Shown here: in pieces, positions 44,023 to 52,065 of the stretch
Numbering within the stretch: position 1 is the first letter of the stretch
How the letters are laid out: each line of letters begins with the position of its first letter
Translations under genes and position numbers: made by a program
Notes under the pieces: model-generated
The model's database searches: none
The model's input: only the letters and a program-made list of their open reading frames with translations
What the model was told of the DNA's origin: nothing
Source: Actinomycetota bacterium
GTDB taxonomy: Bacteria; Actinomycetota; Actinomycetes; Streptosporangiales; Streptosporangiaceae
Assembly (NCBI GenBank): GCA_027313705.1
Contig: DAHVDE010000070.1
Location: forward strand, 1 to 55,796
Length of the DNA stretch: 55,796 nucleotides
Direction: 5' to 3'

Positions 44023-44241
44023 GCCGACGTGACCGGTCGGCAGCCGTCTTCGCAGAGCTGCCGTGAAACGGTGCCACGCCGTCAGGCACAGCGGCCAGAA
44101 ACAAGTCCGTCTGCCCCACGCCGTTCATCCGCACCCTCCGAATTGCCGGAAGCAGCCGCCGGAACCGCCGTGCCGATGCAGATCACTATTGAACCGATAG
44201 CACTGGCTGCGCAGAGACCGGACGCCTAGGCTCTATCGGGA

Positions 44242-44274
44242 ACTGCACGGTTCTGTACTGCAGAGTGATGCAGT
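44242..44274. promoter_or_regulatory. ACTGCA half-sites before the gntR gene
   Basis: ACTGCA at 44242 and 44257 and its complement TGCAGT at 44269 lie in the interval between divergent DUF2637 and gntR genes, just before a strong AAGGAGG ribosome site. They are plausible operator half-sites for the GntR protein. Confidence 0.45.
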
Positions 44275-44292
44275 CGACTAAGGAGGGCGGGC

Positions 44293-45047
44293 GTGAAGGG
44301 GACTGCCGAGCTGCAGCGACCGGTCCCTCTCTACATGCAGGTCGTCCGCCAGCTCCGCGCCCAGATCGCGTCAGGCGAGCTGGCCGAAGGCGAGCGCATC
44401 CCATCCCAGCGGCAGATGATGCACCATTGGCAGATCTCCATGCAGACCGCCAGCAAGGTCATCGGCGCGCTGAAGACCGAGGGTCTGGCCATCCCCAGCA
44501 TCGGCCGCGACACCATCGTCGCCCCGGGCGCAGCAGCCAGGATCGCCGCGACCGCGGCAGGCACCGCGCACGCTGCCGCCGAGCCGGCGGAAGAGGCCGG
44601 TCACGACGTAAGAGTCACAGCCGCGATGACCGCAGCCCCTGCCGACGTAGCAGAAGCTCTGGGCATCTCGGCCGGTCGACGCGCGCTGCGGCGACAGGAA
44701 ATCCGCATCGCAAACAGATCGCCTGTCAGCGCCACCATTATCTGGCTGCCTGCCGCCATCACTGCCGAAGCGCCGAGACTGGCCGACAGCAAGCCTTTGC
44801 CGCCGGAGTCCTCGCCTACATCGCCGAAGCCACCGGCAGTCGGGTCGCGCGCGTGATCGAAGAACGCGCAGCCATGCTGGCCGATGCCGACCCAGCGAAG
44901 CTGCTAGGCGTTGCACCGGGCTCGCCAGTGCTCCTGACGAGAACGCGGTACCTCGGCAGCGAGGGCCAGGTCAACGCATACTCCGAGCACTTTGCACCCT
45001 CGGGAACCTGGCGCACCCTGTCCTACGCGATCACCGGATCGCGCTGA
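44293..45047 (+). pseudogene. GntR-family regulator (KorSA-like), one-base frameshift
   Basis: The N-terminal winged helix (PLYMQVVRQLRAQIASGELA, ERIPSQRQMMHHWQISMQTA) begins at GTG 44293 after AAGGAGG. The effector (UTRA) domain begins in frame (ALRRQEIRIANRSPVSATII) but changes frame at about 44790. The frame continuing there gives QAFAAGVLAYIAEATGSRVA to PSGTWRTLSYAITGSR. One missing C would restore a 251-residue protein. This type of repressor controls transfer in actinomycete elements, so the element may be deregulated or dead. Confidence 0.85.
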
Positions 45048-45050
45048 TTC

Positions 45051-45480
45051 CTAGTCAGCGCCGACCTGCCCCTGGTCGATCGCGGCCTCGTAGTGCGCAT
45101 CGGCGAGCGCCACGATGACCCCGTTGACCGCAGGCCCGTCGCTGAAGAAGTAGTCGGCCATGGTGTTGTGCGCCGCCTGGTTGTCGGCGATGGCCTTGGT
45201 GACCGCGGCATAGAAGTCCTGCGACTCCATGAACTGCCTCTTCGAGTTCGCGCGGGTCTGGTTGACCAGGTCAGCGTCGGCGAGCAGTCGCTCGATGAGG
45301 CCCTGCACGAACTCCCGGTACTAGGACTCGGCGAACGACTGGGCGCCGAAGAGGTCGTTCATCTTGTCGATGACGACCTGGAGCGCGACGTACTTCGGCT
45401 CCCGGTTGGCGCCGGTGCCAGCTGGGCTGATCCCCTTCAGCTCGCCGTCTCCGGTCAGCCCCTGTGCTGGCTTGACTTCG
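45051..45480 (-). pseudogene. Type I restriction HsdR C-terminal fragment with amber stop
   Basis: The minus strand reads LEVKPAQGLTGDGELKGISP, YVALQVVIDKMNDLFGAQSF and AES, then TAG (45321-45323). In the same frame it continues YREFVQGLIERLLADADLVN to YFFSDGPAVNGVIVAL. This is the C-terminal helical region of HsdR. All helicase and nuclease parts are missing. The left boundary adjoins the GntR remnant and the right boundary a phosphotransferase-like scrap. Confidence 0.7.
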
Positions 45481-46004
45481 AGCATGCCGGGCGCAACGCT
45501 CTCGCCAGCGACGCGGCGAACTTCCTGTGGTACCTGCTCGGCATGGGCGGCTGGCTGGTACCCATCTACCAGCCCGCGGTGTACGCCAGCACACTTCGAT
45601 TCCCGGCCAGACCCTCGGCAACTCCCGTCATAGACGACCTGCACGTCACCGACAGGAGGATCGAGATCGACTGCACCTGGCACGCCGGCGCAGGGCGGCA
45701 TGCCGCCATCGCCGCACTCACGCACCGCCTCGGCAGCGACCTCGGAAGCGCCCTGGCACCCGACGGCGACGTGGAAGCCACGCTGCGTCCGTTCCTCGCG
45801 CTCCGTATCCTCAGCGTGATCCCCCTGGGGTGGCTGAGCGGTCCTCATGCGCTCGCCTGCCTGACCAAGCTCGCCGAACTCACCCAGCCGGCTTGGAGCC
45901 TGCCCGGATGGTGCGCGACATGCCCGCCCGCATCCGCTGCGACCTTGCCAGCAGGCGGCTGCCTCTGCCACGGTGGCCAGGAGACCCGGCCCGAGGAGAG
46001 CAGC
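45465..46004 (+). pseudogene. Phosphotransferase-like C-terminal fragment
   Basis: Just after the HsdR scrap the plus strand reads LCWLDFEHAGRNALASDAAN and FLWYLLGMGGWLVPIYQP, which resembles the metal-binding end (LDFE) of aminoglycoside-phosphotransferase-like kinases. It is followed by a helical tail to RMV/WCATCPP. The N-lobe and HGD loop are absent. The frame runs on into the Nudix gene, which has its own start and ribosome site. Confidence 0.5.
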
Positions 46005-46478
46005 ATGACTGACCGCGTCCGAGCTTTGCTGGTCACGCCCGATGGCGGCATCCTGACCATCCGGCGGATCCGCCCGGGCCAGGAGCCGTACTCGGTCCTG
46101 CCAGGCGGCGGAGTGGAGGAGGAGGATCATCAGACGGCGCTCGCGAGAGAGCTGCGGGAGGAGATCGCCGCGACCGCCGACGTGCACAGCCTGCTTTACA
46201 TCCTCGGGCAAGGCAGCGACCGCCAGTACATTTACCTGGCCCGCTCCCGGTCATGGTCCGCCAGCCCGCAGGACCGCAGCGGCCCCGAGTTCACCGACCC
46301 CACTCGCGGCGACTACCAGCTGCGCGTCGTCCCGCTGACCACCCAGGCCGTGGAATCGATCAACCTCAAGCCCGATGCCCTGGCCGAGTTCCTGCTGAAC
46401 CACCTGCGTCATGGCGATGATCTGTTCGCACTCCCTGACCTTCAGACGGCAGGCAGCCCGTCCCAGTCGTCGCCATAA
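46005..46478 (+). CDS. Nudix hydrolase
   Basis: This 157-residue protein has its ATG at 46005 after GAGGAGAGC. The Nudix box is GGGVEEEDHQTALARELREE followed by IAA (the consensus Gly near the end is Ala). It has beta strands RVRALLVTPDGGILTIRR before it and YIYLARSRSW after. It would hydrolyse a nucleoside-diphosphate-linked substrate, which is unknown. Nudix genes next to gntR, xis and int are common in actinomycete integrative elements. Confidence 0.85.
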   Translation: MTDRVRALLVTPDGGILTIRRIRPGQEPYSVLPGGGVEEEDHQTALARELREEIAATADVHSLLYILGQGSDRQYIYLARSRSWSASPQDRSGPEFTDPTRGDYQLRVVPLTTQAVESINLKPDALAEFLLNHLRHGDDLFALPDLQTAGSPSQSSP

Positions 46479-46632
46479 GACGCCGCCGAGTCGTCCGAGC
46501 GGGGCTGACCCGCCGCTCGGACCTGGCCGCCCCCGATTGAGCATCACTCGGCTCTTGATCTAGCTGCCAGCCGCAAGCCAGCACCGCTGTTACAACATCC
46601 AACCGACTCGCTCAGCAGAAGGGCGCCAGATC

Positions 46633-46662
46633 ATCTAACGGTGCTCTGCATCACCGTTAGAT
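46633..46662. promoter_or_regulatory. Inverted repeat upstream of xis-int
   Basis: Perfect 11-bp arms ATCTAACGGTG (46633-46643) and CACCGTTAGAT (46652-46662) with an 8-base spacer, about 110 bases before the xis gene. It is either an operator for the excision genes or a terminator for incoming transcription; it lacks a T-run, which favours an operator. Confidence 0.5.
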
Positions 46663-46769
46663 AGATACCGGCTCCCGCGCCGAGGAGGCAGCGCCATGGC
46701 TCAACAGCCAGCAACAGGTACGCCGACACGGCCGATCTGTCGGGAGCACCCGAGAGTACGGGAGACGGC

Positions 46770-46988
46770 ATGGCCGAGCAGTCGGAGATCCGTCTAGAGG
46801 ATCCGCTAGCAGGACTCCCGCTACTGATACCCGTTCCGCAGGCAGCCAGGCTGCTTGGCATCAGCCGCGCAGCGGCCTACCGCTTCGAGAGTGCGGGCCA
46901 GCTTCCGACCAAGCGCCTTGGCCGCCGTGTCTACGTCGTCTCAGCCAAGCTGCGGGACTTCATCCAGAGCGAGGATGAGGCAGCGTGA
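46770..46988 (+). CDS. xis: Excisionase-like DNA-binding protein (Xis)
   Basis: This 72-residue MerR/AlpA-type winged helix reads VPQAARLLGISRAAAYRFES, then PTKRLGRRVYVVSAKLRDFI. It ends overlapping the integrase start (GTGA), the standard xis-int arrangement of actinomycete integrative elements. It should bind arms of the attachment site and direct excision. The integrase partner is broken. Confidence 0.85.
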   Translation: MAEQSEIRLEDPLAGLPLLIPVPQAARLLGISRAAAYRFESAGQLPTKRLGRRVYVVSAKLRDFIQSEDEAA

Positions 46989-47800
46989 AAGGTCGCGTCT
47001 ACAAGCGTGGCAACGTCTGGTACTACAGGTTCGACGCCGAGCCAGACCCGCTCACCGGCAAGCGCCGGCAAGTCAATGGCAGCGGCTTCCCGACCGAGAA
47101 GGAGGCGTGGAAGCAGTGCCGCAAGGCCATAGCCGATCACGAGCGCGGACAGGTCATCGACACGACCAAACGCAAAGTGGCGGCGGCCTTGGAGGACTGG
47201 CTGACCAGGATCGAGCATTCGATCAAGCCATCGATGGCCCAGAACTGGCGAGACTATGCCAGGCACTACGTCATTCCGTACATCGGCGAGCGAGGCGTGC
47301 GCGACATCAACGGGGAAATCTGTGCCGCGCTGTACTCCAAGCTGCTGGCCGAAGGGCGCGTCAAGGCCAGGGCTAAACGGGGGCCTACCGAAACCCCGGT
47401 CCACACCAGGCGGCTGCCCACGGATGGAAGAGTGCTCCCCTGTCGTCCGCACCGCTACGAGAACACCAGATGCCACCGTCAGCACGAAGAGGACGACCGC
47501 ACCCTCCACGCGTACCGAGGAGGAAGCGCAAGACCTGGAACGTCGGGCAGCTCAGAACCTTCCTGATGCATGCACGGCATGACCGGTTCTTCGCGCTGTG
47601 GGTGCTAGAAGTCACTTCGGGATCAGCGCGTTGCGCTCGGCATAGTCCGCCATACCTGCTCCATCTGCCACATCCGACAGCCCGCGAGCACGCCACAGTG
47701 GCAAGAGGCCGACGATGTCAAGACCGGTCATAGAACGCGTCAAGAACGATGCCGTACACAAATCCGTGCACAACGAACAGGGAAGGGGCCGAATCCTTGT
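46985..47800 (+). pseudogene. int: Tyrosine recombinase (integrase), frameshifted and truncated
   Basis: The N-terminal part is good: MKGRVYKRGNVWYYRFDAEP, then KKR-like arm and SAM-like core-binding domain (IKPSMAQNWRDYARHYVIPY, IGERGVRDINGEICAALYSK). From about 47390 the frame changes twice. A further piece, WNVGQLRTFLMHARHDRFFA and LWVLEVTSG, is in another frame (47530-47620) and is the start of the catalytic domain. The rest, with the R-H-R-Y residues, is missing. It lies directly before a tRNA-derived attachment site. Confidence 0.85.
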
Positions 47801-47816
47801 TCGGATTCGGCCCCTT
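47783..47816. terminator. Hairpin terminator next to the att copy
   Basis: Perfect 14-bp stem AAGGGGCCGAATCC / GGATTCGGCCCCTT (47783-47796, 47803-47816) with a 6-base loop, immediately before the tRNA-derived repeat. A related hairpin sits in the same place before the second copy. Confidence 0.8.
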
Positions 47817-47822
47817 GACCTT

Positions 47823-47867
47823 GGTAGCGGAGGCAGGATTTGAACCTGCGACCTCTGGGTTATGAGC
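47823..47867 (-). repeat. att: Attachment-site copy 1: 3' part of tRNA-Met
   Basis: On the minus strand these 45 bases read from GCTCATAACCCAGAGG (the CAT anticodon arm) through the T arm (GGTTCAAATCC) to the acceptor end CGCTACC. The 5' half of the tRNA is absent. The block recurs at 49741-49785 with one mismatch. Such 3'-tRNA fragments are the cores of integration sites. It directly follows the broken integrase. Confidence 0.9.
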
Positions 47868-48318
47868 AGTACGACGGGCGTCTCTTGCGTTTCACCCGGT
47901 CTCCAGCGGTCGCGCTGACCTCGGAGCTACCCGCGGCGAGCACCGGAACATAGTCGGGGGCAAGCCGACCCGGAGCGCAGGATGCGCAGCGTGTGAGCAC
48001 CGGAAGCGGCGCGGCAGCATATTTTAACTCTGTCACTCGTAGCCACTGGCCGTTGACAACAAGCGCCTCGGCGAAGATCTTCCATGTCGGCTCATCAGGG
48101 AACTGCTCGCCGCGATGACCGTAGACGCCAGGGATGGACTCCAGTGACGCCGCCAGGGCGTCAAGGAACCTGTCCAGCGTCGCGTTCTCCCATTCATCCG
48201 GGTGAGCAAGCAGGTCCTCCAGCATCCGTCGCACGACCTCGGCCGCTTCTAGTCGGCTGCCCACGTGGTTAAGGTCGCCGACTTCCGCGAACCTGCCCGT
48301 GTCCCATTGACCTTTCAT
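47860..48318 (-). CDS. DUF7660-like protein, C-terminal end rewritten at the att site
   Basis: About 152 residues run from the ATG at 48318: MKGQWDTGRFAEVGDLNHVG, AAEVVRRMLEDLLAHPDEWE, ATLDRFLDALAASLESIPGV and FPDEPTWKIFAEALVVNG. These match a small family I recall as DUF7660, of unknown function. Beyond that point the tail (about 50 residues, Arg/Ala/Pro-rich) runs into the tRNA-derived repeat and is probably not native. It is cargo of the 1.9-kb att-flanked cassette. Confidence 0.6.
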   Translation of the reverse strand: MKGQWDTGRFAEVGDLNHVGSRLEAAEVVRRMLEDLLAHPDEWENATLDRFLDALAASLESIPGVYGHRGEQFPDEPTWKIFAEALVVNGQWLRVTELKYAAAPLPVLTRCASCAPGRLAPDYVPVLAAGSSEVSATAGDRVKRKRRPSYCS

Positions 48319-48563
48319 GCACTCATCGTGACGCAAGCGGGGCGGATGCACAGCGCGCCGGGTCGATCTGTGATTCACCTGGCCGGGAGTGTCGAAAGCC
48401 CGGCGCGTCGCGGTGGGTCGGCCGCCAAGGCCGTACGCCCGGTGCGGGCGCGGCGGCGCTTGCGCCGCCGCCTTGATAGAAGTACTAAGCGGTACTCTGC
48501 AACGCGCTGTCTTCGGGACTGGATATTTAGTTGTCGGCCACGACTGCATGCTTGGTCCTGCGG

Positions 48564-49028
48564 CTAGAAGGGCGACATCTGGTCGAGTACTCCCTCACAT
48601 ACCTCCACGATCGACGTAGCAACTGGAAGGTCTGCGCGGACGTTTTCTGGTGTGACATCAGGCGTGGTAAACGACGGGTACTCGGACCTGTTCCGCGTTC
48701 GTCGCATGCGGTCGAACGGCCTCAGTGTTGCGCCCATAGGCGGGTCAAGTTGGGCTGAGACGGCCGCATACGGCGCGATGTGGCCGCCACGACTGGTAGG
48801 GCGCAAACCCTCGTTCTCCAAGACGGCAGTCAGTGCCATACGAGCAGCGTCATAGATACTCTCGTAGGCTCGTTTCGGGTTGGCATCGAGCAGCAGCTCC
48901 GCGCTGGCTAGATCCTTGCGTGCTTGCACGAGGAGTTGGTCGGCGTGTTCGCGGTTAGCCGGAACACGTTGCAGTTCTCCGTCGGCGATCAGCCTGTCGA
49001 CCTGGGAACGGCCTTGATTCCACCTCAT
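48564..49028 (-). CDS. HEPN-domain protein (toxin of a HEPN/MNT pair)
   Basis: This 154-residue helical protein reads HADQLLVQARKDLASAELLL, ESIYDAARMALTAVLENEGL and ending in IVEVCEGVLDQ. The HEPN RNase-like motif appears as RMRRTRNRSEY (the R-x4-6-H signature is present as RxxRNR, with no His). It overlaps the nucleotidyltransferase gene (ATGA). HEPN/MNT pairs act as toxin and antitoxin, with the MNT partner AMPylating or blocking the HEPN RNase. Confidence 0.8.
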   Translation of the reverse strand: MRWNQGRSQVDRLIADGELQRVPANREHADQLLVQARKDLASAELLLDANPKRAYESIYDAARMALTAVLENEGLRPTSRGGHIAPYAAVSAQLDPPMGATLRPFDRMRRTRNRSEYPSFTTPDVTPENVRADLPVATSIVEVCEGVLDQMSPF

Positions 49029-49612
49029 GGCAACAGCTCCAGCTTGACCAGGGGACGCTCCTTGATGTGCCGCATGAACGAATCAGCCGGGTCCGGTGCC
49101 TCCCAGTACTGTGGGCGGACGCCACTGATATTCACTTCACGCTCGAGGCGGGCCTCCGCCTGGCGTGCTGCCTCATATAGGTCATCGTCGCTCGCGGTAC
49201 CCACGGCGAGCACGTCCACATCTTTGGGAACGGGACCAGGCTCGCCTAGGTACCGCGCCGCCCAAGATCCGTAAATGTATGCCTGTCGCACCCCCTCGAC
49301 TACAGACAACACATCCGTAAGGACGGGAAGCGGGCCATAGGTGACCGCGAGCAGGTCGGTAAGCGGACGACTCACCGGACCGGCGGTCTCCGCGCTGAGC
49401 AGTCGCGCACGTCCCCGCCTCACCTCGCGCACCAGCCCCGCCGTGACCAGCCGGTCTGCCTCGGTATGCATAATCTTGGGGCTGGCACCGATCAACCGGC
49501 CCGCCTCCGTCAGGGTGTAGTCCCTGTCCGGATGCAGGTACAGCAATGCCAGCAGAGCCCCAGTGGCCCGTGACGGCAGCAAGGGCAGCAGCCAGGACGG
49601 GTTGTTTTCCAT
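49025..49612 (-). CDS. Winged-helix plus nucleotidyltransferase (MNT) antitoxin
   Basis: From the ATG at 49612 the protein has 195 residues. A winged helix (LLALLYLHPDRDYTLTEAGR, MHTEADRLVTAGLVREVRRG) is joined to a minimal nucleotidyltransferase domain with YIYGSWAARYLGE and the metal pair KDVDVLAVG (GSx...DxD). The winged helix probably autoregulates through the 14-bp palindrome covering the start codon. It is the first gene of the pair with HEPN. Confidence 0.83.
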   Translation of the reverse strand: MENNPSWLLPLLPSRATGALLALLYLHPDRDYTLTEAGRLIGASPKIMHTEADRLVTAGLVREVRRGRARLLSAETAGPVSRPLTDLLAVTYGPLPVLTDVLSVVEGVRQAYIYGSWAARYLGEPGPVPKDVDVLAVGTASDDDLYEAARQAEARLEREVNISGVRPQYWEAPDPADSFMRHIKERPLVKLELLP

Positions 49613-49640
49613 AGAGGAAAGACTAGTTTCCTCTATGGAA
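49607..49640. promoter_or_regulatory. Palindrome over the MNT start codon
   Basis: Perfect 14-bp arms TTCCATAGAGGAAA (49607-49620) and TTTCCTCTATGGAA (49627-49640) are separated by 6 bases. The left arm contains the start codon (CAT at 49610-49612). As DNA it is an ideal autoregulatory operator. As mRNA the hairpin would hide AGAGGAAA and the AUG. Confidence 0.8.
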
Positions 49641-49700
49641 CGATAGCAAGCGAGCACGCCGACCGTGGCTAGGTGCCATCCGTGCACAAATACAAGCCAA

Positions 49701-49731
49701 AGACCCGGCTCTCTGTTCGAGAACCGGGTCT
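49701..49731. terminator. Hairpin before the second att copy
   Basis: 13-bp stem AGACCCGGCTCTC / GAGAACCGGGTCT with one mismatch and a 5-base loop, placed just as the hairpin before copy 1. Confidence 0.7.
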
Positions 49732-49740
49732 GACCTTGGT

Positions 49741-49785
49741 GGTAGCGGGGGCAGGATTTGAACCTGCGACCTCTGGGTTATGAGC
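49741..49785 (-). repeat. att: Attachment-site copy 2: 3' part of tRNA-Met
   Basis: The same 45-bp tRNA-Met 3' segment as 47823-47867, with one difference (G for A) and 36 identical bases in a row. Again no 5' half follows. Together the copies bracket a 1.9-kb segment holding DUF7660, HEPN and MNT genes. Confidence 0.9.
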
Positions 49786-50117
49786 CGAACGACTCACGTC
49801 TCCCCCGTCTCGGGCCGTCTGCCGAGTAGCGGTCTACCTCGGCAGACGCCTGGCCAGTGCGTCGCTAAGTGCATGTGCGTCTCTGCCGTCTCGGCCAGTC
49901 TCACCGTGTTCGGTTTACAGATTCGTTTACAACATGAGCCGCTGACCTGGCGCTTTGTATGACCGTCCAGGGCCACGAGAGCATGCCGCCTACTGCTAGG
50001 AGGTCGGTCAAGCCGGGCCGGTCATCGGCTTCTGCCTCGTAGTCGCCGCCAGGTATATCAAGTGGATAGATCCGCGTGGGATGGGATCGGCGCGGGGCAT
50101 GGCCGATGGTAGCTGCC

Positions 50118-50321
50118 ATGGTTGTACATGACAGCGACACCGATGCCTGCCCGGCGTGCCGTGGCCGGGGATCGAAGCTGATCCGGTCTCGCCGCGCACT
50201 GGTGATCGGCACGCTGATGCGCGGACACGTGTCGGCAACGCGGCGCGATTGCGCTGAGTGCGAGGGCAGAGGCCGTGCGCCCGGATCGCTGCCGGTCGAT
50301 GTGGGCGATAACCGTGGCTGA
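50118..50321 (+). CDS. Small zinc-ribbon protein
   Basis: About 67 residues run from ATG 50118 (an ATG at 50076 is also open). The protein has two CxxCxGxG-like knuckles, DACPACRGRGSKL and RDCAECEGRGR, like a DnaJ-type zinc finger. Small proteins of this kind are common cargo of actinomycete integrative elements. The function is unknown. Confidence 0.6.
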   Translation: MVVHDSDTDACPACRGRGSKLIRSRRALVIGTLMRGHVSATRRDCAECEGRGRAPGSLPVDVGDNRG

Positions 50322-50616
50322 GGCACACACGGTCAGCCCGCTTACACTGGCCGCGCGCCAAGCCAAGCTGCCCAAGCCATGGCTCGCTGTCGTCGACGGC
50401 GACATGTTGCGCAAGCTGCGATGCAGCCTCGGACTATCGCAGAAGACATTGGCTGACCGTGCCAAGGTGAGCACCCGGACTGTGAACAAACTAGAAAACC
50501 TGCCGTCCGCACGTTGCTTGCCTCACATCGCATCGCGCCTGGCCATGGCCTTGAACGAGGATCACACGGTCATAGTCCGCGAACTAGTCAGCATCGTGCA
50601 TAAGGATGATGGCTAA
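50275..50616 (+). CDS. XRE-family helix-turn-helix regulator
   Basis: About 100 residues run from a GTG at about 50314 (open from 50275). The Cro/CI-type HTH reads MLRKLRCSLGLSQKTLADRA and KVSTRTVNKLENL, then CLPHIASRLAMALNED. It overlaps the zinc-ribbon gene. It is a probable regulator of the neighbouring element genes. Confidence 0.75.
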   Translation: MRPDRCRSMWAITVAEAHTVSPLTLAARQAKLPKPWLAVVDGDMLRKLRCSLGLSQKTLADRAKVSTRTVNKLENLPSARCLPHIASRLAMALNEDHTVIVRELVSIVHKDDG

Positions 50617-50660
50617 CGACTCTCGGCGCATGTATGCCGGTTAGAAGCTTCAAATGCTTG

Positions 50661-50739
50661 CGGGATGTAGCGCAGCTTGGTAGCGCGCCTGCTTTGGGAG
50701 CAGGAGGCCGCGCGGGTCCGAATCCCGCCATCCCGACCA
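50661..50739 (+). tRNA. tRNA-Pro (TGG)
   Basis: Full cloverleaf: acceptor CGGGATG (50661-50667) pairs with CATCCCG (50729-50735). The D arm is GCGC...GCGC, the anticodon stem CCTGC/GCAGG has loop TTTGGGA (anticodon TGG), and the T arm is GCGGGTCCGAATCCCGC. ACCA is encoded at 50736-50739. Confidence 0.95.
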
Positions 50740-50986
50740 TGTTGATCGACCCGAGGAACACCAGCTTGGAGGCTCCTGAACTGCCGTGGCCCGGGCAAGT
50801 CATATTTGCGGGTGGCCAGGAGCATCCGGGGCAGCGCCGCTAGTCACCTGTCCCACCACAGCCGCGACCGACTGATCTCGTCGTCACTTCCTCCGGCACG
50901 ATGATCTCCGGGTTGGAAGTTGCCGCAGATAGTCAGAGGCAGCCGCTAGCGTTGCCTGAAGGCCAGTAGCGGGAGGTTTGCAGACC

Positions 50987-52063
50987 ATGCCTACTGTGGA
51001 ACCGGCGATGCTGCCGTTGTTCGGACAGCACCTCGACGCTGCGGCACAGACGGCCGCGCTCTACCCACGCATCCGGTACATGGGCAGCAAGTACAAGCTG
51101 CTGCCTCATCTCGCCGAGGTCTTCGCTGAAGTAGGCGGACAGACCGCGCTGGACGCATTCTCGGGTTCCGGAGTGGTGTCCTACCTGCTGAAGCGGCAGG
51201 GGTTCACCGTCACGGCTAACGACATGCTAGGTTTCCCTGGCGTGTTGGCATCGGCGACGGTGGCTAACAACTCGACACAACTCACGGCGGCTGACGTGGC
51301 GCGCATTACTGGACCGGCGGTCGATGACCGCGACTTTGTCCGTCAAACGTTCACGGGCGTCTTCTTCACACCGGACGACCTCGAGTTCCTCGACTCGGCG
51401 TGGTCGCATATCTCCGCCATGAACGGAGACAAGCGGGCGCTTGCGATAAGCGCTCTTATCCTGTCGGCTGCCCGGAAACAACCTCGCGGCGTCTTCACTA
51501 TCTCGGGCGACCTAAGCAACTACGACGACGGCAGGCGCGATCTTCATTTGCCCATGCGAGATCATTTCGTGGAGCACGTCGAGGATTACAATCGCGCGGT
51601 GTTCTCTGGCCAACCGGCACAAATTACCCGGCAAGAAGCATCGCAAATGGAAACACGACCGTACGACCTCGTTTATCTTGACCCCCCGTACGCCCCGCCG
51701 ACCGATGACAACTGTTATATCAAGCGGTTTCATTTTCTCGAAGGTTTGTCGCGTTACTGGGACGGCGACACGCTGATGATGAACACGCTCACCAAGAAGC
51801 TACCGAAACCCATCACCGGTTACAGCAATAAGCGAACGATCGCCGAAGCGTTCCGCGACACATTCAAGCGTTTCATGGATTCCAAAACGATCGTCTTGTC
51901 ATATGGGTCTAACGCGCTTCCCGACAAAGAAATGATCACGAACTTGCTTCTAGAAGTGAAACGGAACGTTGAAGTGCGGGCCATTCCGCACACTTACCAC
52001 TACGGAACGCACCAGACTGCCTCACGCCGGTCCGTCGACGAGTACATCTTCATCGCGCGGTAG
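50987..52063 (+). CDS. N6-adenine DNA methyltransferase (type II R-M)
   Basis: This 358-residue Dam-like enzyme reads YPRIRYMGSKYKLLPHLAEV (opening motif), LDAFSGSGVVSYLL (SAM-binding) and VYLDPPYAPP (DPPY catalytic motif), with a helical target-recognition region between. The ATG at 50987 follows GGGAGG at about 10 bases; an upstream in-frame TTG is less likely. It is followed after two bases by its presumed nuclease partner. The recognition site is not predictable. Confidence 0.88.
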   Translation: MPTVEPAMLPLFGQHLDAAAQTAALYPRIRYMGSKYKLLPHLAEVFAEVGGQTALDAFSGSGVVSYLLKRQGFTVTANDMLGFPGVLASATVANNSTQLTAADVARITGPAVDDRDFVRQTFTGVFFTPDDLEFLDSAWSHISAMNGDKRALAISALILSAARKQPRGVFTISGDLSNYDDGRRDLHLPMRDHFVEHVEDYNRAVFSGQPAQITRQEASQMETRPYDLVYLDPPYAPPTDDNCYIKRFHFLEGLSRYWDGDTLMMNTLTKKLPKPITGYSNKRTIAEAFRDTFKRFMDSKTIVLSYGSNALPDKEMITNLLLEVKRNVEVRAIPHTYHYGTHQTASRRSVDEYIFIAR

Positions 52064-52065
52064 TC

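Noticed and set aside
47823-49785. Functional tRNA-Met genes at the two repeats
   Set aside because: Each lacks the D arm and the 5' acceptor strand; only the 3' part is present.
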